Shown: positions 17,272 to 25,549, counted from the first letter of the stretch. The stretch is 64,000 bases of DNA from Prochlorococcus sp. AG-355-O17 (GCA_003280655.1 QCEK01000002.1:105330-169329); one strand, 5' to 3'. Program-made: numbers and translations. Notes: generated by a model from the letters alone, not told the origin.

Positions 17272-17709
17272 CTAATTATTCTCAAAAGTTGGTAAATAGA
17301 GTTCCCTATTTGATGCAATTAAACCTTCTTCTTTAAAAAAAATCTCTAGGTCTTTTAGATCCTTTATATCAACAAATTCACCACAATTATCTAATATATT
17401 ATTGTGGGTAAAATTCCATAAATCAGCCAAATATTCGTCATCATCTGGAAATGCTACAAATTTCAAATATGTATTATTCAAAGCATATTCACTAGCAAAA
17501 TCAGAATCTAACCCTTCCCTCTTAGCATCACAAAAAACTTTAGCAAATCTTTTGCCTACCGAAGTTTGGGCACTTGATAAATCTAAATTACCTTGCGTAG
17601 CATATACATTTATTGGTGCAATAAAAATAATTATTGGAAGAAAAATAGATACTAATATAAACAAGAAAAAGTTTCCTTTTTTAAATTTCAACTCTGCATA
17701 AACTAGCAA
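17272..17709 (-). CDS. secreted hypothetical protein, 145 aa
   Basis: A basic N terminus and long hydrophobic segment (FFLFILVSIFLPIIIFIAPI) end at a likely signal cleavage site (VYATQG). The mature part contains two Cys (VFCDAKREGL and DNCGEF), which could form a disulfide in the periplasm or lumen. No family recognised. It is divergent from the dus gene. Confidence 0.6.
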   Translation of the reverse strand: MLVYAELKFKKGNFFLFILVSIFLPIIIFIAPINVYATQGNLDLSSAQTSVGKRFAKVFCDAKREGLDSDFASEYALNNTYLKFVAFPDDDEYLADLWNFTHNNILDNCGEFVDIKDLKDLEIFFKEEGLIASNRELYLPTFENN

Positions 17710-17836
17710 AAAAAAGAATCAAATAGGACTATTTAAGTAAAAGCACTCATTATAAATTAAGAAATAAATAGAAAACATAAAATCATCTCCATATTTGAAT
17801 TTATAATAAATAAAGATTAAATAAATTTAAAATTAT

Positions 17837-18844
17837 ATGTCTTCAAATATAAGGCTAAAAGGAAGGGGAGTTAACAGGATAATTACGAGTAAGGTAATGC
17901 TATCGCCATTAGCAGGAGTTACAGATAACATTTTTAGACGACTTGTACGTAAATGGGCTCCAAACTCTTTACTTTTTACAGAAATGATAAATGCCACAAG
18001 ACTTAAAAAAGGATATGGCACACAAAAAATCAATCAAATAGATTTAGAAGAAGGTCCAATTGGAGTACAAATATTTGATAATAGGCCATATGCTGTATCT
18101 GAAGCTGCAAAACAAGCTGAGGACTCCGGAGCTTTCTTAATTGATATAAATATGGGATGTCCAGTAAAAAAAATTGCAAAGAAAGGTGGAGGCAGTGCCT
18201 TAATTAAAGACCGAAAACTCGCTATAAAATTAGTCAAAAATGTTGTAAAAGCTGTTAGGGTTCCAGTAACAGTAAAAACACGACTCGGATGGGATAGTAA
18301 AGAAGAAAATATAGAGGATTTCTTATTTAAACTTCAAGATGCGGGAGCAACGATGATCACACTTCATGGAAGAACTAGAAAACAGGGTTTTTCAGGCAAG
18401 TCAGATTGGGAAATGATCGGGAGACTTAAAAAGTTGTTGGAAATTCCAGTAATTGCTAATGGAGATATCAAAAATCCAGATGACGCTTTTAATTGTTTAA
18501 AAAAAACAAATGCTGATGGTGTAATGATTGGACGAGGAATTTTAGGATCCCCATGGAAAATAGGAGAAATAGATTATGCCCTTAGAGAAAATAAAAATTT
18601 TAAAGAACCAAACGCAGAAGAAAAACTATATTTAATTATTGAGCATCTTGATGAATTAATAAAAGAAAAAGGAGATCACGGATTGCTAATTGCAAGGAAA
18701 CATATCTCATGGACATGCAAAGACTTTAAAGGAGCATCAAATTTGAGAAATAATTTGGTCAGAGCTGTTGATAAAAATGAAGTTAAAAATTTAATAATTA
18801 AAATGATTAAAACTTTGAATAATGAAAAAAATAGATTATCTTAA
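17837..18844 (+). CDS. dus: tRNA-dihydrouridine synthase, 335 aa
   Basis: FMN-dependent enzyme that reduces uridine in tRNA D-loops. The sequence shows SPLAGVTDNIFRRL at the N terminus, the catalytic Cys in DINMGCPVKKIAKKGGGSAL, and TLHGRTRKQGFSGK with IANGDIKNPDD for the FMN phosphate site. The overall pattern is closest to the DusB group. It is followed after 18 bases by the DUF2470 gene. Confidence 0.93.
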   Translation: MSSNIRLKGRGVNRIITSKVMLSPLAGVTDNIFRRLVRKWAPNSLLFTEMINATRLKKGYGTQKINQIDLEEGPIGVQIFDNRPYAVSEAAKQAEDSGAFLIDINMGCPVKKIAKKGGGSALIKDRKLAIKLVKNVVKAVRVPVTVKTRLGWDSKEENIEDFLFKLQDAGATMITLHGRTRKQGFSGKSDWEMIGRLKKLLEIPVIANGDIKNPDDAFNCLKKTNADGVMIGRGILGSPWKIGEIDYALRENKNFKEPNAEEKLYLIIEHLDELIKEKGDHGLLIARKHISWTCKDFKGASNLRNNLVRAVDKNEVKNLIIKMIKTLNNEKNRLS

Positions 18845-18862
18845 AACAAATTTATTTTTTAA

Positions 18863-19120
18863 ATGAAAAGTATTAGTAAAGAGACAAGTAAAAGAGTTTG
18901 TGATCACATGAACAATGATCACATAGATTCAGTGTACAAATATCTTATTCATTATGGGAAGATATCAAGATTTGAGAATGCTTATATGGAAGAAATTAAT
19001 AATAGTTATATAAAAATCAATTACGATGGCCAATCAGCAATTATCAATTTTAAAAATGAAATATCTGAAGAAGAAATTCATTCAACTTTAGTATCAATGA
19101 TTAAAGACATTAAAAAATAA
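18863..19120 (+). CDS. DUF2470-like protein, 85 aa
   Basis: The CDHMNNDHIDSVYKYLIHYG segment matches the HMNxDHxD signature of DUF2470, the small domain found at the end of haem-utilisation and pyridoxamine-oxidase-like proteins. Here it stands alone. Binding of haem or a tetrapyrrole is possible but unproven. It is close behind dus and likely shares its transcript. Confidence 0.7.
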   Translation: MKSISKETSKRVCDHMNNDHIDSVYKYLIHYGKISRFENAYMEEINNSYIKINYDGQSAIINFKNEISEEEIHSTLVSMIKDIKK

Positions 19121-19139
19121 AATAATTTAAAAAAAAATT

Positions 19140-19304
19140 CTAATTTTTATTTTCATAGTAATCAGTTATCTTTTTACATTCTTCAAATGAAAGCATGCTT
19201 AATCTAGATGTGGCTTTTATTTTTAGAATTGCACAAACAGCTAATAAGTCGGAGCTATCAACATCAAGTGCTTCAGTTAGCTCTATGACCCTAAGACCTT
19301 TCAT
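19140..19304 (-). CDS. 54-aa protein resembling the IF-2 N-terminal domain
   Basis: The translation MKGLRVIELTEALDVDSSDL, with LLAVCAILKIKATSRLSMLS next, follows the pattern of the small IF2_N module (R-I-x-E-L-A-x-x-L-x-x-x-S-x-x-L-L...IxxxS..S.L). That helical domain is found at the start of translation initiation factor 2. Here it is a free-standing protein. The match is by pattern and the function is unknown. Confidence 0.5.
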   Translation of the reverse strand: MKGLRVIELTEALDVDSSDLLAVCAILKIKATSRLSMLSFEECKKITDYYENKN

Positions 19305-19348
19305 TAATATTAAAAAAATCTTTTTCTAAATTATCAAGAACCTTGAAA

Positions 19349-19585
19349 TCAATGGGCAGCATTTTTCCCTAAACCTGCTACGAATGGGAAAGTTTGTTCA
19401 TCTCCAAAAATATCTTCTGCTGAAGAATTAGAAATATTATTTTTTTTATTATCAGGCTTAATTTCTTCAATTTCATTAGAAATATTCTCTTTAATATTAT
19501 TTTCAATTTCTTTTGCTAATAAATTATTCGTATTAGAAAATATTGAAAAAACAAATACACATAAAAACAAAATAATTCTCTTCAT
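19349..19585 (-). CDS. secreted small hypothetical protein, 78 aa
   Basis: It has a signal peptide (MKRIILFLCVFVFSIF, cleavage near NLLAKE), a low-complexity Asn/Glu/Lys middle and a distinctive C terminus EDIFGDEQTFPFVAGLGKNA. The conserved-looking tail suggests a functional segment on a flexible linker, in the periplasm or lumen. Family unknown. Confidence 0.6.
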   Translation of the reverse strand: MKRIILFLCVFVFSIFSNTNNLLAKEIENNIKENISNEIEEIKPDNKKNNISNSSAEDIFGDEQTFPFVAGLGKNAAH

Positions 19586-19687
19586 AAAAAAAATTTATCT
19601 AATACTATTGTCATATGCCAATAAGGTTATTTAGAAAAACTAGATAACTTTAAAACAAATCTAAATAAATCAAAATAAAAAAAATAT

Positions 19688-19924
19688 TCATCTTCCCAAC
19701 TTATTTCTATTTTTAAATCTAATTAAAAAATAAAGACCTAGTAACAAAAGAATTGCCAAGGAGTACTGATTAAGAAAAACATAAACTATATAGATGAGAA
19801 ATGGGAATAAGCAAGCCCTCTTGAAATTTAATTTTTGTTCCGTTGACATATTTTTCCAATTTAAATATTCTTCCCATTGAAAAATCTTCTTCATTTTTCT
19901 ACTTCTATTATTACGATTAAACAT
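19688..19924 (-). CDS. small membrane protein, 78 aa
   Basis: The basic, aromatic N-terminal half (RSRKMKKIFQWEEYLNW) is followed by two hydrophobic segments at about residues 39-51 and 54-69, with a basic end (FKNRNKLGR). No family recognised. The start could also be the internal Met at residue 11. Confidence 0.5.
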   Translation of the reverse strand: MFNRNNRSRKMKKIFQWEEYLNWKNMSTEQKLNFKRACLFPFLIYIVYVFLNQYSLAILLLLGLYFLIRFKNRNKLGR

Positions 19925-20029
19925 AACTTTATAAATATAGTTTTGATGATTCTTATGTTAATAAAAAAAATTAATCTACAATATCAAAATAAGTTTTTTC
20001 ATTGAATAAAAATATTTTTTAAAAAAAAG

Positions 20030-20449
20030 ATGGACTCAAAACCAGTTTGGAAAATAGAAAAAATTGTTTTACCTCAAGATTCAGATCATGCAGGCGTAAT
20101 GTGGCACGGTAATTATTTTAATTGGCTTGAAGAAAGCCGAATAAATGCACTTTCAGAAGTAGGTATAAGTTATTTCGAACTAACTAAAAATGGCTTAGAT
20201 TTACCTTTAATCAATACTTCAATAAAATATAAATCTCCTTTATTCCTTGGTGAAAAAATAATAATCGAGAGCGAATTCAAAATTGATAAAAGTCCTAGGA
20301 TTAATGTAATTTCAAAATTTCTTAACAATAAAAATGAAATCTTAACGATTGCTGAAGTCAATTTAGTCTTAATAAATAAACTTAATTTTTCTATAATAAG
20401 AAAAAGGCCAGATTTCCTATCGGAAGCCTTTAGTAAGTTAAACGGTTGA
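20030..20449 (+). CDS. hotdog-fold acyl-CoA thioesterase (4HBT), possible DHNA-CoA thioesterase, 139 aa
   Basis: The 4-hydroxybenzoyl-CoA thioesterase signature QDSDHAGVMWHGNYFNWLEESR contains the catalytic Asp before AG. In cyanobacteria this family includes the DHNA-CoA thioesterase of phylloquinone synthesis, which makes the photosystem I quinone. That is the most useful guess here, but the sequence alone does not separate it from general thioesterases. Confidence 0.75.
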   Translation: MDSKPVWKIEKIVLPQDSDHAGVMWHGNYFNWLEESRINALSEVGISYFELTKNGLDLPLINTSIKYKSPLFLGEKIIIESEFKIDKSPRINVISKFLNNKNEILTIAEVNLVLINKLNFSIIRKRPDFLSEAFSKLNG

Positions 20450-20491
20450 AATTATTATCCGCCAATTGAATGATTTATTAAATTATTAATT

Positions 20492-20689
20492 ATGAATATA
20501 TTTCAAGTTATTGATTCTTATCAATATGAAATGGAATCAAGATATCAAGAAAAATCAATGCTTACAAATCTTTTTACAGAGCACAAATTTATAGGATGGT
20601 TAGGGTTGTTCATAGTATTTTTTTCTATCTTTGCAATTTTTGTTTTTCAATTTCTTGAGTGGGAAAGTAATGACAATAATAAAAGTTAA
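20492..20689 (+). CDS. small single-span membrane protein, 65 aa
   Basis: A polar N-terminal half (MNIFQVIDSYQYEMESRYQE) followed by one span at about residues 33-51 (FIGWLGLFIVFFSIFAIFVF) and a short acidic end. No family recognised. The next gene on the same strand starts 40 bases later. Confidence 0.5.
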   Translation: MNIFQVIDSYQYEMESRYQEKSMLTNLFTEHKFIGWLGLFIVFFSIFAIFVFQFLEWESNDNNKS

Positions 20690-20729
20690 GAAGATTTAAT
20701 GCTTATAATTCAACTGAATGACTTAAAAA

Positions 20730-20981
20730 ATGGCTATCTACTTAAAAATAACTAACCCTACAGAGGTTGTAAAAAAAAAGACCTCAAAATGGCTTACAGA
20801 TATTACACCTGAAAGAATTGATAGAAAATTGGTCGAGGATGAAGTAATAAAAGGCATTATCGAGCAATTAACATTAGAAGGCATAAAAGGAGAAATATCA
20901 GCAATTAATGGGTTTGAAGTAAATGAATCTTCACTAATAACAAAAAATAATTTTGTTATTAGAAAAACAAAAACTTTTTAG
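20730..20981 (+). CDS. small hypothetical protein, 83 aa
   Basis: A basic soluble protein beginning MAIYLKITNPTEVVKKKTSK, with a possible alpha/beta structure in the second half (EGIKGEISAINGFEV). No motif recognised. The gap to the Mrr-type nuclease gene is 19 bases, so they may be co-expressed. Confidence 0.5.
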   Translation: MAIYLKITNPTEVVKKKTSKWLTDITPERIDRKLVEDEVIKGIIEQLTLEGIKGEISAINGFEVNESSLITKNNFVIRKTKTF

Positions 20982-21000
20982 ATCGAAAATAAAATCTTAG

Positions 21001-21870
21001 ATGAAAATTTTTTTTATTTTAATTATTTTTATCAATTTTTTAATTTTTATAATTGCAAGGGATTATCAAATTAAAAAGAAAAAGTTTAAATTAAATAATG
21101 CCTTAAATTCCAATTTCTTTATTCAGACAATTAATAATTTAATAGAAGAAAACAAATACAATTTGCTAGAGGAGAGGATCAGATTAAGGGAAATAGATGC
21201 CTACGGTAACGAGGATTATAAAAAATGGATTGGCAATCCACCTCTTGATGAAAAAGCTATTGAGAAAAATATATTAAATGGATCCAAGCGATTTAAAGAG
21301 GGAATACCATACTTCTGGGAAAAAGTAATTTTAAAAAAATTTGGCAGTATGGAATTATTTTTCGAAAAGTGGAGATCATATTGTAATGAAAATCCTACTA
21401 TTGATGATGAGATAATTGGATCTATTAGAAGGCTCGAGACTGAAGATTGGTTTGTATTCATAGCAAGTCAAATAGAGAAATCATGCTTAAACCTAATAGA
21501 AAAAAACTACTCAAGTAAAAACAAGGACAACTACAAAAAAGGTATTAGATTTGAAAATCATTGTATGGAAATTCTCAAACAAAATGGCTGGGAAGTAAAA
21601 GAAACCCCTAATTCAGGAGATCAAGGGGTTGACTTAATTGCGTCAATAAATGATTTGAGAATATGTATTCAATGCAAAGACCATGAAAAAGCCGTTGGGA
21701 ATAAAGCAGTTCAGGAGATTTCAGCTGGCAAATTATTTTGGAAAGGTACACATGCAATAATAGTCTCAAAATCTGGCTTTACAAAGTCTGCTCATCAACT
21801 AGCAAAATCAAATAAAGTGGAACTAATCAATGAATATCAATTAAAAGATTTAGAAAAGTTTATTGTTTAA
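21001..21870 (+). CDS. membrane-anchored Mrr-type restriction endonuclease-like protein, 289 aa
   Basis: An N-terminal hydrophobic segment (residues 2-19) is followed by a helical region. A C-terminal Mrr/PD-(D/E)xK domain covers about residues 180-289. Visible catalytic elements are GIRFENHCMEIL, GDQGVDLIA (Asp) and ICIQCKDHEK (Gln-x-Lys). This domain cuts DNA, often modified DNA. No methylase or specificity gene is next to it, so it may be a lone type IV-like defence nuclease or a DNA-maintenance enzyme at the membrane. Confidence 0.8.
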   Translation: MKIFFILIIFINFLIFIIARDYQIKKKKFKLNNALNSNFFIQTINNLIEENKYNLLEERIRLREIDAYGNEDYKKWIGNPPLDEKAIEKNILNGSKRFKEGIPYFWEKVILKKFGSMELFFEKWRSYCNENPTIDDEIIGSIRRLETEDWFVFIASQIEKSCLNLIEKNYSSKNKDNYKKGIRFENHCMEILKQNGWEVKETPNSGDQGVDLIASINDLRICIQCKDHEKAVGNKAVQEISAGKLFWKGTHAIIVSKSGFTKSAHQLAKSNKVELINEYQLKDLEKFIV

Positions 21871-21875
21871 ATAGT

Positions 21876-22280
21876 TTATATCAATTGTGTTAGGCCTTCT
21901 TTGTAAAGCAAAAGTGTTGTAAAAACTCCTGAGGCCCACATTAAACCTCTAGCTGTTGGGATATTAAATACATATGCACCAATATATAAAAAACGAAAAA
22001 TAGGATGAATCAATGCTGCAATAATTGCAATATTAGAGTCAGTTAAAGTAATCAAACAAAGAAGACATGCGGGTGCATGTAGGGAAAAACCTTCCCAACA
22101 ATTTTGATGACACCAAACTGCTCTTTTTCCAAAAGAAGGTAATTCATCGAATAAAGCCCTTGGAGTAGACATATTTTCAACAGAATATCCCGCTTTAACT
22201 CGCCCTATAGTTAATGGAATAATTGATAATAAAACAACACCAACTGATAGACAAAGGCTCCAGGCAAAAGCTACTTGCAT
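21876..22280 (-). CDS. MAPEG family membrane protein, 134 aa
   Basis: Four membrane segments and the family-like core GKRAVWCHQNCWEGFSLHAP, with HPIFRFLYIGAYVFNIPTAR. This matches MAPEG proteins (membrane-associated eicosanoid/glutathione metabolism) as found in cyanobacteria. Glutathione-linked detoxification is the general role of the family; the substrate here is unknown. It is convergent with the nuclease gene, with a 5-base gap. Confidence 0.75.
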   Translation of the reverse strand: MQVAFAWSLCLSVGVVLLSIIPLTIGRVKAGYSVENMSTPRALFDELPSFGKRAVWCHQNCWEGFSLHAPACLLCLITLTDSNIAIIAALIHPIFRFLYIGAYVFNIPTARGLMWASGVFTTLLLYKEGLTQLI

Positions 22281-22398
22281 ATGATTTAAATAATATTATT
22301 AGCTTAGTGATTGAAGCTCGTTATCGTGATAAATGAAAAATCATTACCTTAGATAAAACTTTGCAAAAAATGCTGTAATTTATGTTAAAAAATCTTTT

Positions 22399-22524
22399 AT
22401 GGATATTTCAAAGATAGTTTTAATTTTTGCCTTAAGTTTACTAATATATTTTGCTTTTCTGTTTTTAGGATTTTTTCTTAAGAATAAAAATCTAAAGGCA
22501 CAGAATCTAAAAAAAGAAGAATAG
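22399..22524 (+). CDS. small single-span membrane protein, 41 aa
   Basis: The frame MDISKIVLIFALSLLIYFAF continues through one span to a basic tail (FLKNKNLKAQNLKKEE). Typical positive-inside microprotein topology. No family recognised; probable gene. Confidence 0.45.
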   Translation: MDISKIVLIFALSLLIYFAFLFLGFFLKNKNLKAQNLKKEE

Positions 22525-22655
22525 ATTATTAATTCCACAAAAATTTACTATTTTCTCAATATTTTTATATCTTTTTGGATATATTTCATGGAAATAAAAT
22601 TTGATCCTAATAATAATAAGGGATATTTGAAATTCAATAAGACAGTTGTTGGCAT

Positions 22656-22949
22656 ATGAAAAAATTTTATAAATTTCTTAAAAGTTTTATATTTATATCA
22701 CTTTGGCTTATCTTATCCTCATTTTTAACCCAATATTGGAATACCTTTCATTGGGAATATATTTACTTAAACTTCAGAATTATATTTGATAAAGAATTTT
22801 GGTTTGTCGCAGAAAAAATTCTTTTAGGATTTGATATTGGTTACTGGTTAGAAGAAGCACTAAAATTCTTAAGTTATGAAATACCTAAAGAATCTTTTAA
22901 ATATTTACCAATTTATTTCGTATTAAAGTCTATTTGGATAAAGAATTAA
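22656..22949 (+). CDS. hypothetical membrane-associated protein, 97 aa
   Basis: A basic start and one clear N-terminal span (FIFISLWLILSSFL), then an aromatic-rich region with amphipathic stretches (WFVAEKILLGFDIGYWLEEAL). No family recognised. It is convergent with the fibrillin gene with a 9-base gap. Confidence 0.5.
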   Translation: MKKFYKFLKSFIFISLWLILSSFLTQYWNTFHWEYIYLNFRIIFDKEFWFVAEKILLGFDIGYWLEEALKFLSYEIPKESFKYLPIYFVLKSIWIKN

Positions 22950-22958
22950 TTTATATTT

Positions 22959-23501
22959 TTAATAGATTTTAATAAATTCCTTAAAATTCTTGAATAAAAT
23001 CGGTGAATTTATTTTTCTTAAAACAAATAAAGTTCCTTTATCACCTCTGCAGATTCTAAGCTTATTACTTAAATAAGTTATCTCTAACCACCCTAATTGT
23101 TCATTATTTATTTCTTTCATAGCCTTTATTTTTTTTCTTCCTAATTTAGGACCTATAACACCAGCATGTGTAAATTTGACCCCAATTTTTTTTTCATTTA
23201 TGTAATTAAGTCTTATTAAAATACCAGTACCAATAATTGATTTTATTCCTCTAGGTTTAAGTAAATTAAGACCAGTTAAATTTAAGGGGTCAAGAATTTG
23301 AAGATTATCAATAAAAGGAGAATATTTTAAAAAGGGACTATTAGAACTACTCCACCTAAGCTCCCAAACACCCTGTAAATCATTTCTATCTTTGCTAAAG
23401 GAAAAATTATGATCAATTTCAAGTTGTTCGGCAATAGTCTTTATACTCTCTGAATTTGGAGATTTAAGAAGTAAATTTAATAAATCATCTTCGGATTCCA
23501 T
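22959..23501 (-). CDS. PAP/fibrillin family protein, 180 aa
   Basis: It contains LQGVWELRWSSSNSPFLKYSPF, the opening strand signature of plastid lipid-associated proteins (fibrillins), then a beta-rich barrel region (GTGILIRLNYINEKKIGVKFTHAGVIGP). In cyanobacteria and plastids these proteins associate with thylakoid lipids and photoprotection. A second member lies at 25930-26700. Confidence 0.8.
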   Translation of the reverse strand: MESEDDLLNLLLKSPNSESIKTIAEQLEIDHNFSFSKDRNDLQGVWELRWSSSNSPFLKYSPFIDNLQILDPLNLTGLNLLKPRGIKSIIGTGILIRLNYINEKKIGVKFTHAGVIGPKLGRKKIKAMKEINNEQLGWLEITYLSNKLRICRGDKGTLFVLRKINSPILFKNFKEFIKIY

Positions 23502-23579
23502 TTAATAACCGCTGAGTATATTGCTAAGGATAAATACTTACCTCCATGTGCTATATTCTACCCAGAATATGTTGATTTG

Positions 23580-23864
23580 ATGACAAAGAGCTATTGGCTA
23601 AAGAAAATTTCAATTCCAAATGCTGATTTATTTCTGGAATATATAAGGACAGTATTACCTTGGATTAAATCTGTGGGAGGAGTAATAGTAAAAAGAGATT
23701 TAATACAAGAATCAGCCTCAAATGAATGGGACGGAGGGCAGCTTGGATTAGTAATAGAATTCGAATCAAAATTTGCTGCTAAAAAAGCATTTTATTCTGA
23801 AGTATTTCAAAAATATCTGCAGTCCAGAGATTTAATGGAGTTAGTTACTATAAGTAATCTTTAA
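23580..23864 (+). CDS. DUF1330-like dimeric alpha-beta barrel protein, 94 aa
   Basis: The pattern is FLEYIRTVLPWIKSVGGVIVKRDL, then GQLGLVIEFESKFAAKKAFYSEVFQKYLQSR. It matches the small ferredoxin-like dimer fold of DUF1330 and related families. I start at the ATG at 23580; a TTG one codon upstream is possible. The enzymatic role is unknown. Confidence 0.7.
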   Translation: MTKSYWLKKISIPNADLFLEYIRTVLPWIKSVGGVIVKRDLIQESASNEWDGGQLGLVIEFESKFAAKKAFYSEVFQKYLQSRDLMELVTISNL

Positions 23865-24001
23865 AAAAATCAACCAATATCGCACTCACACAAACAACTT
23901 ATAAGTATTTATTACTATTAAATTATTTATGTAATATTTATAACTTCACTAGCAATAGCATATTTTGCAAAATTTAATTGTAAAAGTAATCCGTTAATCA
24001 A

Positions 24002-24181
24002 ATGAACTATTCAACAGAAAAAGATGATTATTTGATGACAACTCCATATACAAAGAAAATTCAGCAAAAATTTGAAAAGGTTAAATCTTTTTTAGAACAA
24101 AATGGATTTAATCCTTCATCAGAGAGCTTAATGCAAGATATAGTTAGCTCAGAAGAATATATTGCTAAAAATGGCTTATAA
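24002..24181 (+). CDS. small hypothetical protein, 59 aa
   Basis: A charged, helical protein (MNYSTEKDDYLMTTPYTKKI ... FLEQNGFNPSSESLMQDI). Composition and start context fit a genuine gene. No domain recognised. Its stop is only 4 bases from the stop of the convergent Psb34-like gene. Confidence 0.5.
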   Translation: MNYSTEKDDYLMTTPYTKKIQQKFEKVKSFLEQNGFNPSSESLMQDIVSSEEYIAKNGL

Positions 24182-24185
24182 AATA

Positions 24186-24365
24186 TCAGAATATATTCAG
24201 AGTCCTTAAATAATAAAAACCGCCTATTAGAAAAGGTAACAATATTCCAATAAATAAAAATATGGATTTTTTTGATTCGCCTTCTGATATGGGGTTAATT
24301 TCTGGTTCAATTGCAAAACCATTTTGTCTACCACCACTTTCGGTTGTATAACCTTTTTTATTCAT
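24186..24365 (-). CDS. psb34: Psb34-like photosystem II assembly protein, 59 aa
   Basis: The N terminus MNKKGYTTESGGRQNGFAIE closely follows the Psb34 (Ssl1498-type) pattern Y-T-T-x-x-G-G-R-x-N-x-F-A-x-E-P, with the EPEI continuation, and is followed by a single membrane span (IFLFIGILLPFLIGGFYYL). In Synechocystis Psb34 binds the CP47 module late in photosystem II assembly, in place of the high-light-inducible proteins. The family call is by recalled pattern; length and topology agree. Confidence 0.75.
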   Translation of the reverse strand: MNKKGYTTESGGRQNGFAIEPEINPISEGESKKSIFLFIGILLPFLIGGFYYLRTLNIF

Positions 24366-24450
24366 AAGAAAAATAATCTATGCAGATTATCTCATGTAAA
24401 AAATTATTTAAAAAAATTTTTTACATTTAGAATTAAACTAATTTTAAAAT

Positions 24451-24585
24451 CTAATAATTGATTTCAATCTGAGATTTCAATTTGGCAGCTTTTTTTAAAA
24501 GACCTACAACTTCCTTACGGCCAGTAGCAAACTCAGCCCTGTTAAGTAATTCGCTATATTTTTTTGTGATTTCTCTGTGGTTCAT
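24451..24585 (-). CDS. small basic hypothetical protein, 44 aa
   Basis: The frame starts MNHREITKKYSELLNRAEFA and ends in LKKAAKLKSQIEINY; it should be a single amphipathic basic helix or helix pair. Regular composition suggests a true small protein. No function known. Confidence 0.5.
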   Translation of the reverse strand: MNHREITKKYSELLNRAEFATGRKEVVGLLKKAAKLKSQIEINY

Positions 24586-24671
24586 TTTGGTTATTATCTT
24601 CTATAAATTATAAAGTTACTAAAAAAAGTTTTTGTATAAAAGATATCAAAAAAGAGTTTAAGTACCTTTAC

Positions 24672-24971
24672 CTATTTGAACCAACCTTTTTTCTTTGGTT
24701 TAATCTCTTCTTTAATAACTTCTTTTTTTCTCCCAAATAATCCCTTTTTTTGGACTGTTAAATTCTCTTCAACAGGTTTAGATTTTCTGTTAAATAAGCC
24801 TTTTTTAGGTTCTTTTTTAATTGATTCTTTTTTGTCGGATATCTTTATTTTAGTATTTGATTTTGAATTTTTGGGTTTGCTATCTGCAAATAAAGTTTGA
24901 TATACAAAAAAACCAAAAACAGCAAAGAAGCCTAATGCCTGTACTAGAGCAGTTCCAAGATTATCAAACAT
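24672..24971 (-). CDS. membrane-anchored protein with basic repeat tail, 99 aa
   Basis: One N-terminal span (about residues 8-28, VQALGFFAVFGFFVYQTLF) and a long Lys-rich tail with three related short motifs: KKGLFNRKSK, KKGLFGRKKE and KKKGWF. The repeated basic-aromatic motifs could bind lipid head groups or nucleic acid. It abuts the next upstream gene with no gap (24971/24972). Confidence 0.55.
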   Translation of the reverse strand: MFDNLGTALVQALGFFAVFGFFVYQTLFADSKPKNSKSNTKIKISDKKESIKKEPKKGLFNRKSKPVEENLTVQKKGLFGRKKEVIKEEIKPKKKGWFK

Positions 24972-25157
24972 TTAGGCCTCAACTTTGTATAGTGATTCTT
25001 TTTCTTTCGCTTCTATACATTTTTTATCATCAGACAAGCATTCAATTTCTGCCTTCTTCTCAGTATGAGAACTGCAGCCACCTGCATTTGTATTAGATGT
25101 TGAAAACAAAGTTAGTACCCCTAAAATTAAGGCGCATGAGGTGTAAACCGGTTTCAT
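24972..25157 (-). CDS. small secreted cysteine-containing protein, 61 aa
   Basis: I start at the internal ATG (MKPVYTSCALILGVLTLFST); the longer frame to 25193 covers the promoter palindrome. A signal peptide ends near NTNAGG, leaving a mature peptide of about 40 residues with GGCSSHTEKK and ECLSDDKKC. Three Cys and a His suggest disulfide or metal binding outside the cytoplasm. It is probably co-transcribed with the following basic membrane protein. A similar layout occurs at 38389-38610. Confidence 0.55.
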   Translation of the reverse strand: MKPVYTSCALILGVLTLFSTSNTNAGGCSSHTEKKAEIECLSDDKKCIEAKEKESLYKVEA

Positions 25158-25186
25158 GAGTTTTATTTTTATTATGGAAAAATAAT

Positions 25187-25200
25187 TTCGCAATTGCGAA
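25187..25200. promoter_or_regulatory. perfect 14-bp palindrome in a promoter region
   Basis: TTCGCAATTGCGAA is a perfect inverted repeat 30 bases upstream of the ATG at 25157. Its two CG steps stand out in this AT-rich background. It is a candidate operator for the secreted cysteine protein and its downstream neighbour; the regulator is unknown. Confidence 0.45.
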
Positions 25201-25242
25201 GATAATCTTCTCTTCTGCTAAAAGTATCCCCTTTTTATATAT

Positions 25243-25422
25243 CTATTTGTAGTAATTAACTAAATCGATAATTAATATTGCTAGTAATGAAAAACCTAAA
25301 ATGAAAGGTAAATAAGGATATTTATTTAAAATTTTGTTTAGTTGATTTTTCGATGTTTGTTTTTCCTTTTTCTTTTCTCTAGGTGGTAAGCCTAACTCTT
25401 CCCTTCTCTTAGCTTCTCCCAT
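25243..25422 (-). CDS. DUF2839-like small membrane protein, 59 aa
   Basis: The start MGEAKRREELGLPPREKKKE matches the MGEAKRR...GLPPR opening of DUF2839, a small cyanobacterial family. It is followed by one C-terminal span (YLPFILGFSLLAILIIDLV). Function of the family is unknown. Confidence 0.65.
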   Translation of the reverse strand: MGEAKRREELGLPPREKKKEKQTSKNQLNKILNKYPYLPFILGFSLLAILIIDLVNYYK

Positions 25423-25549
25423 AATTTTTTAAACTATTTAAGATTATTTTATACACTTAGAAAAAGTAGTGTATTGTTCTTGATTTAAATTATTAACGGT
25501 TAATTTAATTTAAATTTTGGATATATTAAAAATATATAAAAAAAATTAC

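Noticed and set aside
17402..17701. Long plus-strand frame opposite the secreted protein
   Set aside because: Shadow of the real minus-strand gene with signal peptide.
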